Assembly (NCBI GenBank): GCA_012800625.1
Contig: JAAZIY010000467.1
Span: forward strand, 1-8,962
Reading direction: 5' to 3'
DNA from: Lentisphaerota bacterium
GTDB taxonomy: Bacteria > Verrucomicrobiota > Lentisphaeria > Oligosphaerales > Oligosphaeraceae
DNA length: 8,962 bases
A program made the translations under genes and the position numbers. The notes beneath the pieces are model-generated. The model saw only the letters and a program-made list of their open reading frames with translations. It was not told the origin of the DNA and did no database searches. Numbering within the stretch: position 1 is the first letter of the stretch; the number at the start of each line of letters is the position of its first letter. Positions 1 through 5,935 of this stretch are shown here, in pieces.

Positions 1-1367
1 CTGTCCTTATGGATTTCATCCAAAGCCGGCCTGGTCAATTCCCGACGCTCATTTACGGTCGGGGCGATTTCGGCAAAAGGCGCGATTTTCTCCTTATAGA
101 AGGCCAGCGCTTTTTCGCTAAGCAGCAGATCCACGATCATTTTGCGCACTTCATCATTCACTTGCGCCGGCAATGCGGTGGGCTGCACCTCGTTCAGGCA
201 AGCCACCGATATGCCGGCGGCGGAGTAGGCCAGGCTGCCAACCTGCCCGGGCTGGCTCAGGTTGCGTATCGAGGCGGCCAGATTGGCCTGATTGCCCGGG
301 AAGCCGGGGATCACGTCGCTGCCAGTGACAAAACCGCTCTGCAGCAGCTTGGCGCCGAGCTTCTCAGCCTCATGGCGAAAACGCTGCAGGCGTTCAGCAT
401 GCGACTCGTCCTTCACGTTTTCGGCAAATTTTTCGCGCAATGCCTGGGCTTTTTCTTCGAGCAGGGCGCGAATATTGCGCAGGCGCAGGTTGCGGCGTAT
501 ATCGGGCTCGACCGACTCGAAGCTCTTATCCTTGTAGACACGCTCCTTGAAGTTGTCATACTGCGCTTGCAGGTCCGCCTGAGCTGGCTCCAGACGTTGT
601 TTCAAGGCCTCATCGAGCGAGCCCTTATCCAGTTGCGACAGCAAAGTAGCAGTGTCGAAAGTGGCAATGACTGCAGATTTGCCGTCAGGCAGGCTCAACT
701 CGTCGCTACGATTGGCAAAGAAGGCCTCGATTTCCTCTGCGGCGAAAGCCGGCTCCCGGCTGTTATCGCTGTGAAACTCGGCATACTGCACCTTATATTT
801 TTCGACATAGCCGGCCACCTCGGCCTCATCGACCTGCGCGGAGGCAGTGATCTGCTCCTCAAGACGCTCGATAATCAGGTTTTCCTTGACGATGCGGTCA
901 AAGTCAGTCGCCGTCAAACCCCTGGGACTCAAATAGTTTTCTTTGAAGCGCTGAAAGTACTCCAGGGAGAATTTGCCCTGGTCTTGAAAAAAGACATTGC
1001 TATGTATGCTTTTGCGCAGCTCATCCTCAGTGATATTGTCGAGATTCCTTTTTTTGGCCTCGTGCAGAATGCGCAGGCGGTTGAGGGTCTCATGAAAGAT
1101 CATCTCGGTTCCCAGGTCCTGTCCCATGGCCTGCGGATAGCGCAGGCCTATGCCTACCTGGGTCTCGGCCATTTTTTTGACCACGTACTGCCGGCGCAGC
1201 TTTTTGCCGTACATGCTGCCAAAGTCGTTGCCGCCGCCACGCCGCCCGCTAAACACATCGCCGGGAGTGACAAAAACGACGAACATCAGGCTGATAATCA
1301 CGCCAAGCACGATATATGTCTTGCGACCGTGCTTTTCAAAGTAGCGGTTGAAATGCGATATGATCAT
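1..1367 (-). CDS. PpiD/SurA-type membrane-anchored periplasmic folding factor (3' end beyond the window)
   Basis: The frame is open without a stop for 455 codons from ATG at 1367 to the window edge, so the C-terminus is missing. Residues 1-16 are basic and cytoplasmic-looking, and residues about 18-35 are one hydrophobic helix ending in TPGDVF, giving an inner-membrane anchor with the rest outside. Residues about 95-180 match the SurA/PpiD N-terminal chaperone pattern (FFQDQGKFSLEYFQRF, then a charged helix and a segment like QVDEAEVAGYVEKY). Residues about 335-430 (FVTGSDVIPGF, LSQPGQVGSLAYSAAGISVA) resemble the second half of a parvulin domain, but no clear HILV or GGDLGW motif is seen, so isomerase activity is doubtful. 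AAGGAAGG at 1377-1384, 9 bases before ATG, supports the start. The role in outer-membrane or secreted protein folding is family knowledge. It lies 107 bases downstream of rpe on the same strand and may be cotranscribed. Confidence 0.85.
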   Translation of the reverse strand, partial: MIISHFNRYFEKHGRKTYIVLGVIISLMFVVFVTPGDVFSGRRGGGNDFGSMYGKKLRRQYVVKKMAETQVGIGLRYPQAMGQDLGTEMIFHETLNRLRILHEAKKRNLDNITEDELRKSIHSNVFFQDQGKFSLEYFQRFKENYLSPRGLTATDFDRIVKENLIIERLEEQITASAQVDEAEVAGYVEKYKVQYAEFHSDNSREPAFAAEEIEAFFANRSDELSLPDGKSAVIATFDTATLLSQLDKGSLDEALKQRLEPAQADLQAQYDNFKERVYKDKSFESVEPDIRRNLRLRNIRALLEEKAQALREKFAENVKDESHAERLQRFRHEAEKLGAKLLQSGFVTGSDVIPGFPGNQANLAASIRNLSQPGQVGSLAYSAAGISVACLNEVQPTALPAQVNDEVRKMIVDLLLSEKALAFYKEKIAPFAEIAPTVNERRELTRPALDEIHKD

Positions 1368-1474
1368 CTCTGAGGACCTTCCTTACTAAAACGCGGAAAT
1401 TTGTCGCGGCTAAAAACCGGTTGAATGACATCTACAGCAGGGCAATAAGCCACAGCATTCCGGCTGGCTCTGCG

Positions 1475-2164
1475 TCACTGCAAAGTCTGAATGGCTTTTT
1501 TCAAGCCCAGGGGGTTATTGAACACGCTGCTGCCGGCCACCAGCATATTGCAGCCGGCCTGTCTCACCAGGGAGGCGTTGGAGGCGTCTATGCCGCCGTC
1601 AACTTCGAGGTGTATATTGCGTTTGCTCGCGGCGATCATGGCACTGATTTCCCTCATTTTGTCAACTTGCTCAGCCATGAAGGACTGACCGCCGAAACCT
1701 GGCTCGACACTCATGACCAGAACCAGGTCGAGCATCTGCATATATGGCCGGAGGCTGGAGGCCGGCGTGCCCGGGCGCAGCGAGAGTCCCGCCGAGCAGC
1801 CCAGCGCCTTGATCTGCTCGAGAGTGCAGGCAATGGCTCCCTCGCTCTCCACATGCACAGTGATATGGTCGGCCCCGGCCTGGGCAAAAGCCTCGATATA
1901 CTTGTAGGGCTGCGAGAGCATCAGGTGCACGTCAAAGGGCAGGTTTGAATAAGAGCGCAGTGCCTTTACGATGGCTGGCCCCAGGGACAAGTTGGGCACG
2001 AAATGCCCGTCCATAACATCGACATGCACAATGTCTGCGCCGGCGTCTTCAAGCTGCGCCACCGCCGCCCCCAGGTTGGCGAAGTCGGCGGCCAGGATCG
2101 AGGGCGCCACATACGCCGCAGTTGCCTCCAGCGCGCTTAATGGGTTCGGCCTCCTGTTTAGCAT
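1475..2164 (-). CDS. rpe: Ribulose-phosphate 3-epimerase
   Basis: This cytosolic (beta/alpha)8 enzyme interconverts ribulose 5-phosphate and xylulose 5-phosphate in the pentose phosphate pathway. The 229-residue product has all family signatures: APSILAADF (20-28), HVDVMDGHFVPN (47-58), DVHLM (78-82), SVEPGFGGQSF (152-162), LEVDGG (186-191) and VAGSSVF (209-215). The expected metal-binding and acid/base residues are present: H47, D49, H80 and D189. The N-terminus is about 12 residues longer than in E. coli Rpe. I chose ATG at 2164 because GAAAGG lies 8 bases upstream; the in-frame GTG at 2173 would overlap that ribosome-binding site. An intrinsic terminator ends 18 bases before the start codon, and a short open frame ends inside the first codons, so expression may depend on readthrough or coupling. 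Confidence 0.97.
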   Translation of the reverse strand: MLNRRPNPLSALEATAAYVAPSILAADFANLGAAVAQLEDAGADIVHVDVMDGHFVPNLSLGPAIVKALRSYSNLPFDVHLMLSQPYKYIEAFAQAGADHITVHVESEGAIACTLEQIKALGCSAGLSLRPGTPASSLRPYMQMLDLVLVMSVEPGFGGQSFMAEQVDKMREISAMIAASKRNIHLEVDGGIDASNASLVRQAGCNMLVAGSSVFNNPLGLKKAIQTLQ

Positions 2165-2283
2165 GGCAAGCACCTTTCAAAGAAAAAGACGGACATAGAC
2201 CTAGCCATGTCCGCCTTCAAAGCAGTTAGCTCCAAAGCATGTTCAACTTTTTCAGCAAACACCCGGAGTGGTTTCAGCATCAT
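2158..2283 (-). CDS. Possible 41-aa leader ORF reading through the terminator into rpe
   Basis: From the ATGATG at 2278-2283, 20 bases after the rpmB stop, a 41-codon frame runs through both arms of the terminator hairpin. It stops at TAA 2158-2160, so its last codons share ATGCTAA with the rpe start. The peptide begins MMLKPLRVFAEKVEHALEL and could form one charged helix. No convincing Shine-Dalgarno precedes it. Its codons end in T more often than those of the neighbouring genes, which argues against a conserved protein. If it is translated, the ribosome would keep the hairpin from forming and could re-initiate at rpe. This is a hypothesis; the open frame may be chance. Confidence 0.2.
   Translation of the reverse strand: MMLKPLRVFAEKVEHALELTALKADMARSMSVFFFERCLPC
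2183..2215 (-). terminator. Intrinsic terminator between rpmB and rpe
   Basis: On the minus strand the arms GGCGGACAT and ATGTCCGTC (2207-2215 and 2188-2196) form a 9-bp stem with one G:U pair and a 10-base loop, followed at once by five U residues (2183-2187). This is a textbook rho-independent shape ending the rpmB transcript. It sits inside what must be the 5' untranslated region of rpe unless rpe has a start site within the last 18 bases, so it may act as a leaky terminator or attenuator. Confidence 0.75.
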
Positions 2284-2303
2284 GTAGCCCAGTAAACAAA
2301 ATC

Positions 2304-2531
2304 TCAGGCCTTGACGATTTTTTCGGAACGTATACAAGCAGTACAGACCTTGACGCGTTTCACGCCGCCATTGACCAGGGCACGCACGCTTTTCAGGTTT
2401 GGCGAGAAGGTGCGCCTGGTGTTTTTCACCACGTGCATACCGATACCGCCTTTTTTCTTGGCCAGACCGCGGCGGGTGATATGTCCGCCAAAAGCCTTGT
2501 GCTTGCCGCAAATCTCACATACTCTACTCAT
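2304..2531 (-). CDS. rpmB: 50S ribosomal protein L28
   Basis: This small basic protein of 75 residues belongs to the large ribosomal subunit. It opens with SRVCEICGK, continues with a basic loop (ITRRGLAKKKGG) and NTRRTFSPNL, and ends with KRVKVCTACIRSEKIVKA; all are L28 signatures. Cysteines 5, 8, 63 and 66 form two CxxC pairs, so this is the zinc-binding (C+) form, unlike the cysteine-free E. coli protein. The start is supported by TTGAGG 7 bases before ATG. A perfect TATAAT lies 26 bases upstream of the start codon, and a terminator follows the gene, so it can be its own short unit, possibly also read from the tRNA-Lys upstream. No rpmG follows, unlike in E. coli. Confidence 0.97.
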   Translation of the reverse strand: MSRVCEICGKHKAFGGHITRRGLAKKKGGIGMHVVKNTRRTFSPNLKSVRALVNGGVKRVKVCTACIRSEKIVKA

Positions 2532-2557
2532 TTGAGTGCCTCAATATCATTCTCTGG

Positions 2558-2563
2558 ATTATA
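2558..2563 (-). promoter_or_regulatory. Candidate -10 box for rpmB
   Basis: The minus strand reads AGAGTATAATCCAGAGA here, a perfect sigma-70-type -10 hexamer that would place the transcript start about 20 bases before the rpmB ATG. No good -35 box is found at 16-18 bases spacing (the hexamer there reads TGGTTC), so the promoter is only partly supported. It lies between tRNA-Lys and rpmB. Confidence 0.4.
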
Positions 2564-2606
2564 CTCTTGAAGGTGGTTTGGAACCAGTGCAAATGTAAGC
2601 TGAAGC

Positions 2607-2683
2607 TGGTGGGATGGCCGGGACTCGAACCCGGGACCCCCGCATTAAAAGTGCGGTGCTGCTACCGACTGAGCTACCATCCC
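2607..2683 (-). tRNA. tRNA-Lys (anticodon UUU)
   Basis: The minus strand folds as a full cloverleaf of 77 bases including an encoded CCA. The acceptor stem is GGGATGG/CCATCCC. The D arm is AGCTCAGTCGGTAGCA, and the anticodon stem CCGCA/TGCGG encloses the loop CTTTTAA, with anticodon TTT at 2647-2649. The T arm carries GGTTCGAGTCC, with A as discriminator base. It reads lysine codons AAA and AAG. It lies 75 bases upstream of rpmB on the same strand. No repeat of its 3' end is seen elsewhere in the window, so there is no sign of an integrated element. Confidence 0.97.
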
Positions 2684-2974
2684 AAGCTTACAAAAAAACG
2701 GCGCCTAAACGCAATGGTTTTTAACGGTGAAAGGAAAATATAGCATGGCTTCAGGACTATGCAAGTCAGTATCCGGCTTTTCATGCTGCCGCTGGGCGTT
2801 TTTTTTGGCTACTGTCTGCGTTTTTATTTTTTATGCAAAAGCGTCTCCCGGCGCCCCTGTCGCTGCCAACGCAGGTTTTTCGGTTTTTTTACCTTGCGGC
2901 ATTAACTTATGCTTGCTCCCGTATTGACATCAGTTGCGGGAACCATCTCGCATTTTCAAGGACCTTGTTTTGGC
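2684..2974. other. T-rich divergent spacer between tRNA-Lys and the sugar-kinase gene
   Basis: This 291-base stretch separates the minus-strand and plus-strand gene blocks and should hold promoters for both directions, but I see no convincing -35/-10 pair. A TTGACA at 2924-2929 lacks a -10 box at the right distance. Several T-runs make short hydrophobic frames on the plus strand. The best has ATG at 2745, preceded by AAAGGA with 9 bases spacing, and encodes 60 residues with one possible membrane helix (WAFFLATVCVFIFY) up to the stop at 2927. It overlaps the alternative kinase start at 2909, so coupling is possible. I do not call it a gene because T-rich DNA produces such frames by chance. Confidence 0.5.
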
Positions 2975-3721
2975 ATGCTCATTATTTGGCTAGACAAAAA
3001 ACTGCGCGCGGCCTCCTGCGCCTCATGTTTCAGTAGCCTTGACGGTATTTTCTCGCTTTCCGGCCTCGAAGTCAGCAGCGGCAGATGCAGCCGTATGCTG
3101 CTGGTCGAGCTTGAAGGACAAAAGTACTACGTTAAGCTTTCCAATCGCGGCGGCAAACGGCTGCGGCGCTGGCTGGGGCGCTCGCGGCTGGAGAGCGAGT
3201 ATCTCAATCTGCGTCGCTTCGCTTCCTGGGGCATGCCCTGCCCCCGCGTGCTGGCTTTTGCACTGCAAAAGCGTTTTGGGATTTTTAGGCGGGCGGCATT
3301 AGTCACCGAACCCATAGAGCAGACTTTGGACCTGGTGCAATGGGCCGAACTGCGTCCTCAGCAGTTTGACGACGCGCAATGGCTGCACAAAGTCAGCTCC
3401 CAGCTGGCCAGCGCCTGCCGCAGCATGCACAAACGCAACTTCGCGCATGGCGACCTGAAATGGCGCAATATCCTCGTCAAAGAAGGAGATGAGGCGCAGG
3501 TTTACTTCATTGACTGCCCCGACGGACGATTCTGGGTCTGGCCTTTTATGCCTTATAGAATTGTAAAAGACCTGGCTTGCCTGGATAAAATCGGCAAAAA
3601 AATGCTGAGCAAGACCGAGAGGCTGCGCTTCTTTTTGCAGTACAGACAAGAAAAAAAACTGAACCCGAAAAGCAAAAGACAACTGCGCAAAATACTGCGC
3701 TTCTTCGAAGGCAGAGAATAG
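2975..3721 (+). CDS. Lipopolysaccharide (Kdo/WaaP/InaA-type) kinase family protein
   Basis: The protein (248 residues from this start) has a minimal protein-kinase-like fold. It shows QKYYVKL with K54 in the ATP-binding position, a helix with acidic residues (RLESEYLNLRRF, E73/E75), the catalytic loop HGDLKWRNIL (158-167; D160, N165), and IDCPDG (D180) for metal binding in place of DFG. The upstream part (FSLSGLEVSSGR) and the basic C-terminal tail also fit the KdkA/WaaP/InaA group. Known members phosphorylate Kdo or heptose in the lipopolysaccharide core at the inner face of the membrane; the substrate here is not known. ATG 2975 is preferred because it matches family length and AAGGA lies 12 bases upstream; ATG 2909 would add 22 residues that look unlike the family. 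No other lipopolysaccharide gene is adjacent. Decamer repeats begin right at its stop. Confidence 0.8.
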   Translation: MLIIWLDKKLRAASCASCFSSLDGIFSLSGLEVSSGRCSRMLLVELEGQKYYVKLSNRGGKRLRRWLGRSRLESEYLNLRRFASWGMPCPRVLAFALQKRFGIFRRAALVTEPIEQTLDLVQWAELRPQQFDDAQWLHKVSSQLASACRSMHKRNFAHGDLKWRNILVKEGDEAQVYFIDCPDGRFWVWPFMPYRIVKDLACLDKIGKKMLSKTERLRFFLQYRQEKKLNPKSKRQLRKILRFFEGRE

Positions 3722-3750
3722 TTTAGTGCAGCTTCGTGTGTCTTCGTGTC
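3721..3750 (+). repeat. Decamer repeat cluster after the sugar-kinase gene
   Basis: Three consecutive 10-base units read GTTTAGTGCA, GCTTCGTGTG and TCTTCGTGTC. The last two match the decamer consensus found downstream of the other plus-strand genes; the first is degenerate and overlaps the last base of the stop codon. Confidence 0.75.
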
Positions 3751-3826
3751 CAAAATCTTGCCGCCCGCCTTTTTGGCCGGGCTGGACACCCTCAACTCCA
3801 CAGCGCCAATGTAGCAACAAGACTGA

Positions 3827-3845
3827 CCACAGGGATACCCTGTGG
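3827..3845. repeat. Perfect inverted repeat, 8-bp arms
   Basis: CCACAGGG and CCCTGTGG flank the loop ATA. CCAAATTTT follows on the plus strand, so the U-run is short and starts 5 bases after the stem. It could be a weak terminator for the sugar-kinase transcript or a protein-binding palindrome. Only this copy is in the window. Confidence 0.5.
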
Positions 3846-3933
3846 CCAAATTTTGACTTGCAAACCGCCTTTTTCAGTCTTATACTTAAATCAGAACTGC
3901 GTTCTTTGTGCCTGCCGGCTCACAGTTTGTCTT

Positions 3934-3978
3934 AAACCGGCAAGCGGCTTATGCGGCGCCTGTGGCGCCGCATAAGCC
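3934..3978. repeat. Composite intergenic hairpin element, copy A
   Basis: A left flank AAACCGGCAAGC is followed by a perfect 15-bp stem (arms 3946-3960 and 3964-3978) with loop TGT. The arm is GGCTTATGCGGCGCC. The second copy at 8899-8943 matches 10 of 12 flank bases and 14 of 15 base pairs, with a compensated change at the eighth pair (G:C here, A:T there). No U-tract follows, so it is not a standard terminator. Decamers start immediately after it in both copies. Confidence 0.85.
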
Positions 3979-4040
3979 CTTCGTGTGCCTTCGTGTCTCT
4001 TCGTGTCCCTTAGTGTCCTCCCCCTTCGTGTGCCTTTGTC
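3979..4040 (+). repeat. Decamer tandem array with C-rich insert, copy A
   Basis: In exact 10-base register the units from 3981 are TCGTGTGCCT, TCGTGTCTCT, TCGTGTCCCT and TAGTGTCCTC, then CCCCTTCGTGTGCCT and a decayed unit. The order of four units, then CCTCCCCCTTCGTGTGCCT, is the same in the array at 8797-8857. The period equals about one DNA helical turn. There is no spacer diversity, so this is not a CRISPR array. Confidence 0.85.
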
Positions 4041-4133
4041 GTTCAAGAGCTTTTTGGACGCGGTCTATCTAGCCTTGCAGACCCTAGCCGCTTTCCACCC
4101 GCACATCAATTTTCAACTCACTGCCTCGAGCCT

Positions 4134-5828
4134 ATGCCTGGCGAGAACCTGAATAAAAAACCGCCGCCGCAGAGAAATTCTGCTTCGGTAGACAATGAGA
4201 CCGTGCCCATGCCCCAGGGTGGCGACGGCGAAGGCCAGGCTGCTGATGCCTTGAACAGCGAGCTGGCTGCCATACAGGTGCCTGGCTTCAAACTGCTTTC
4301 CGTGCTGGGCGCCGGCGGCATGGGCACGGTCTACCTGGCCAGACAAAACAACCTGGAACGCCTGGTCGCCGTCAAGGTCATCAATCCTAAATATGCCCAA
4401 AACCCGCGATTTATCGCCTCGCTGACTCAAGAGGCCCTCACCCTGGGCGCACTAAGCCACCCCAACATCGTAACCTGTCACGATGTCTTGAGCGACCAGA
4501 ACGGCGTCTTCGTCATTATGGAATATGTGCCCGGACGGCTGACGGCCCGCGACCTGATGCTGCGCCTGGGACCGCTGCCCGAAGACATGGTGGTGGAAAT
4601 ATTGCTGCAAGTGGTAAAAGCCCTGGCATATGTGCAGGCCAAAGGATATATACATCGAGACCTGAAGCCGGACAACCTCCTTATCTATCGCGACTCGCCA
4701 CAGCCGCCCAAAAATTTCGCCGAGATTTTCTCGATGCCGGACAACCGCGTCATGGTCTGCGACTTTGGCATCGCCGCCGGCGCGCAGAGTCTGGCGCAGC
4801 AAAGTGGCAAAGCGCTCTTTGGCAGCCCGGCATTCATGTCGCCCGAACAGGCATTCCGTCCGGAAAAAGTCGACTTCCGCTCAGACATTTATTCCCTGGC
4901 GGCTACCGCATACTACCTTTTGAGCGGCGCGGCACCTTTTGACGGACACGAGCGCGACGAGCGCCTGCTGCTGAAAGCCGAAAACGACATACCCGCCCCA
5001 ATTCGACCCGAGCGCCAAAAAATCGACCGCCGCCTGCTAAAGCTGCTCGCCAAAATGGGGACGGCAGACATGGATGAACGCTACTCTGATTACGCCAGCC
5101 TGCTCGAAGACCTCGAATATCTCAGCCTGTACTACGCCGACAAGCAGAAAAAACTGCCCTCTAAAATCATGCGGCGCAAACGCAGCTTTTTCCTCGGACT
5201 GCTGGCCGGCCTGATAATCCTCGTCACCGCGCTGGTTTTACAGCAATTCAGATACTACCTCCAGCTGCTTAAGGAACTTAACTACGTCTCCAAAACCATA
5301 TCGCTGATTTTTTGGGAGGGCGACCGGGACAACTGGCGCATCTTTCAACGCGACGCCGGCAGCGAGCAGCCCAGCCTCTTCGGACCCTTCGAGGCGGAGG
5401 CCCTGGCCTTGAAAGAAACCCTGGAGCCGGGACAGTCGCTGCGCTTTGACCTGCGTATGCAAGGCCAGCGCTCAAGCTCCATAGCCATCTTGGATGAAAA
5501 CGACGTCAAAAAAGCCGGCTTTGACTTCTATGCCCTGAAAAGCAGCCATCAATTATTTGTCAGGATGCGCCTTGGCGAAGAAATCATGCCGCTGGGTCAT
5601 GCTGAACTCAATGGGGAACTGGACTGGACGCAGATAGAAATCGCAGTGAATTCACAGCAAATCTGGTTTTATGTGAACGGCGAGCTTCGGGGTTTCCGCC
5701 ATCTGGAAGAGCAGATGCGGGGCTGGCGGCTGCGGCTCGAGCCGGTCAGAGCCAACTTTATACAGCTGAAAAACATGTATGTCTCCGAGGCGCACATGAA
5801 AAATGGCGGCCCCAAGCATGAACATTGA
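4134..5828 (+). CDS. Transmembrane eukaryotic-type Ser/Thr protein kinase
   Basis: This protein of 564 residues would phosphorylate Ser/Thr of cytoplasmic targets; the targets are unknown. Residues 1-50 are a polar, proline-rich tail. The kinase domain (about 51-330) is complete: glycine loop GAGGMG (59-64), AVKV with K81, E100 in helix C, HRDLKPDN (174-181; D176), DFG (210-212), an activation segment ending in MSPEQ (235-239), and D251 in SDIYSL. About a dozen extra residues sit between the catalytic loop and DFG (SPQPPKNFAEIF). KIMRRKR then a hydrophobic helix (about 351-370) crosses the membrane. Residues 371-564 would be outside and look beta-rich, with a LamG/DUF1080-like stretch (VNSQQIWFYVNGEL, about 505-518), perhaps a sensor. 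No PASTA repeats. No strong ribosome-binding site precedes ATG; an earlier in-frame start is not evident. The DUF58 gene follows after 107 bases. Confidence 0.93.
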   Translation: MPGENLNKKPPPQRNSASVDNETVPMPQGGDGEGQAADALNSELAAIQVPGFKLLSVLGAGGMGTVYLARQNNLERLVAVKVINPKYAQNPRFIASLTQEALTLGALSHPNIVTCHDVLSDQNGVFVIMEYVPGRLTARDLMLRLGPLPEDMVVEILLQVVKALAYVQAKGYIHRDLKPDNLLIYRDSPQPPKNFAEIFSMPDNRVMVCDFGIAAGAQSLAQQSGKALFGSPAFMSPEQAFRPEKVDFRSDIYSLAATAYYLLSGAAPFDGHERDERLLLKAENDIPAPIRPERQKIDRRLLKLLAKMGTADMDERYSDYASLLEDLEYLSLYYADKQKKLPSKIMRRKRSFFLGLLAGLIILVTALVLQQFRYYLQLLKELNYVSKTISLIFWEGDRDNWRIFQRDAGSEQPSLFGPFEAEALALKETLEPGQSLRFDLRMQGQRSSSIAILDENDVKKAGFDFYALKSSHQLFVRMRLGEEIMPLGHAELNGELDWTQIEIAVNSQQIWFYVNGELRGFRHLEEQMRGWRLRLEPVRANFIQLKNMYVSEAHMKNGGPKHEH

Positions 5829-5848
5829 TGCAGGCACCCCCTGCTTTT

Positions 5849-5870
5849 CCTTCGTGTGCTTTAGTGTGTC
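5849..5870 (+). repeat. Two decamer units after the protein-kinase gene
   Basis: CCTTCGTGTG and CTTTAGTGTG follow the kinase stop by 20 bases. They match the units in the other plus-strand intergenic regions. No hairpin element accompanies them. The remaining 65 bases before the DUF58 gene are AT-rich (TTATAT at 5894-5899, TTTTACATAT at 5917-5926) and may contain a promoter, but no matching -35 box is clear. Confidence 0.7.
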
Positions 5871-5935
5871 AAAAAACCAAGTCATAGCGGCATTATATTA
5901 CTCCGCCTGTCCGCATTTTACATATTTCCGCAAAC

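Larger units (their letters stand above)
3722..4133. other. 412-base gene-free region made largely of repeats and inverted repeats
   Basis: No plausible gene is seen on either strand. In order it holds two to three decamer units next to the stop of the sugar-kinase gene (3721-3750), a GC-rich imperfect hairpin around 3761-3782 with loop TTTTT, an 8-bp perfect hairpin (3827-3845), a composite hairpin element (3934-3978), and a decamer array (3979-4040). The last 93 bases should hold the promoter of the protein-kinase gene, but I find no clear consensus boxes. Confidence 0.7.

Noticed and set aside
9..1373. Long plus-strand open frame of 454 codons
   Set aside because: It lies antisense to the PpiD-like gene, which has a good ribosome-binding site, a membrane anchor and family motifs. 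The plus frame has no recognisable motif and is a shadow of the codon bias of the real gene.
1421..1948. Plus-strand open frame antisense to rpe
   Set aside because: The minus strand here encodes a complete epimerase with all active-site residues, so the plus frame is a shadow.
2607..2683. tRNA-Lys as attachment site of an integrated element
   Set aside because: No direct repeat of the tRNA 3' end, no integrase and no phage-like genes are found in the window.
2924..2929. TTGACA as -35 box for the sugar-kinase gene
   Set aside because: The hexamer 17 bases downstream is CTCGCA and neighbouring spacings give nothing closer to TATAAT, so a promoter is not supported.
3299..3820. Minus-strand open frame of 173 codons
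   Set aside because: It is antisense to the catalytic half of the sugar kinase and continues into repeat DNA; no motif or ribosome-binding site supports it.
3946..3978. Intrinsic terminator
   Set aside because: The stem is strong, but no U-run follows on either strand: CTTCGTGT comes after it on the plus strand, and GCTTGCCGG on the minus strand. The second copy also lacks one.
3979..4040. CRISPR array
   Set aside because: Units are 10 bases with no unique spacers, far below CRISPR repeat length, and no cas gene is present.
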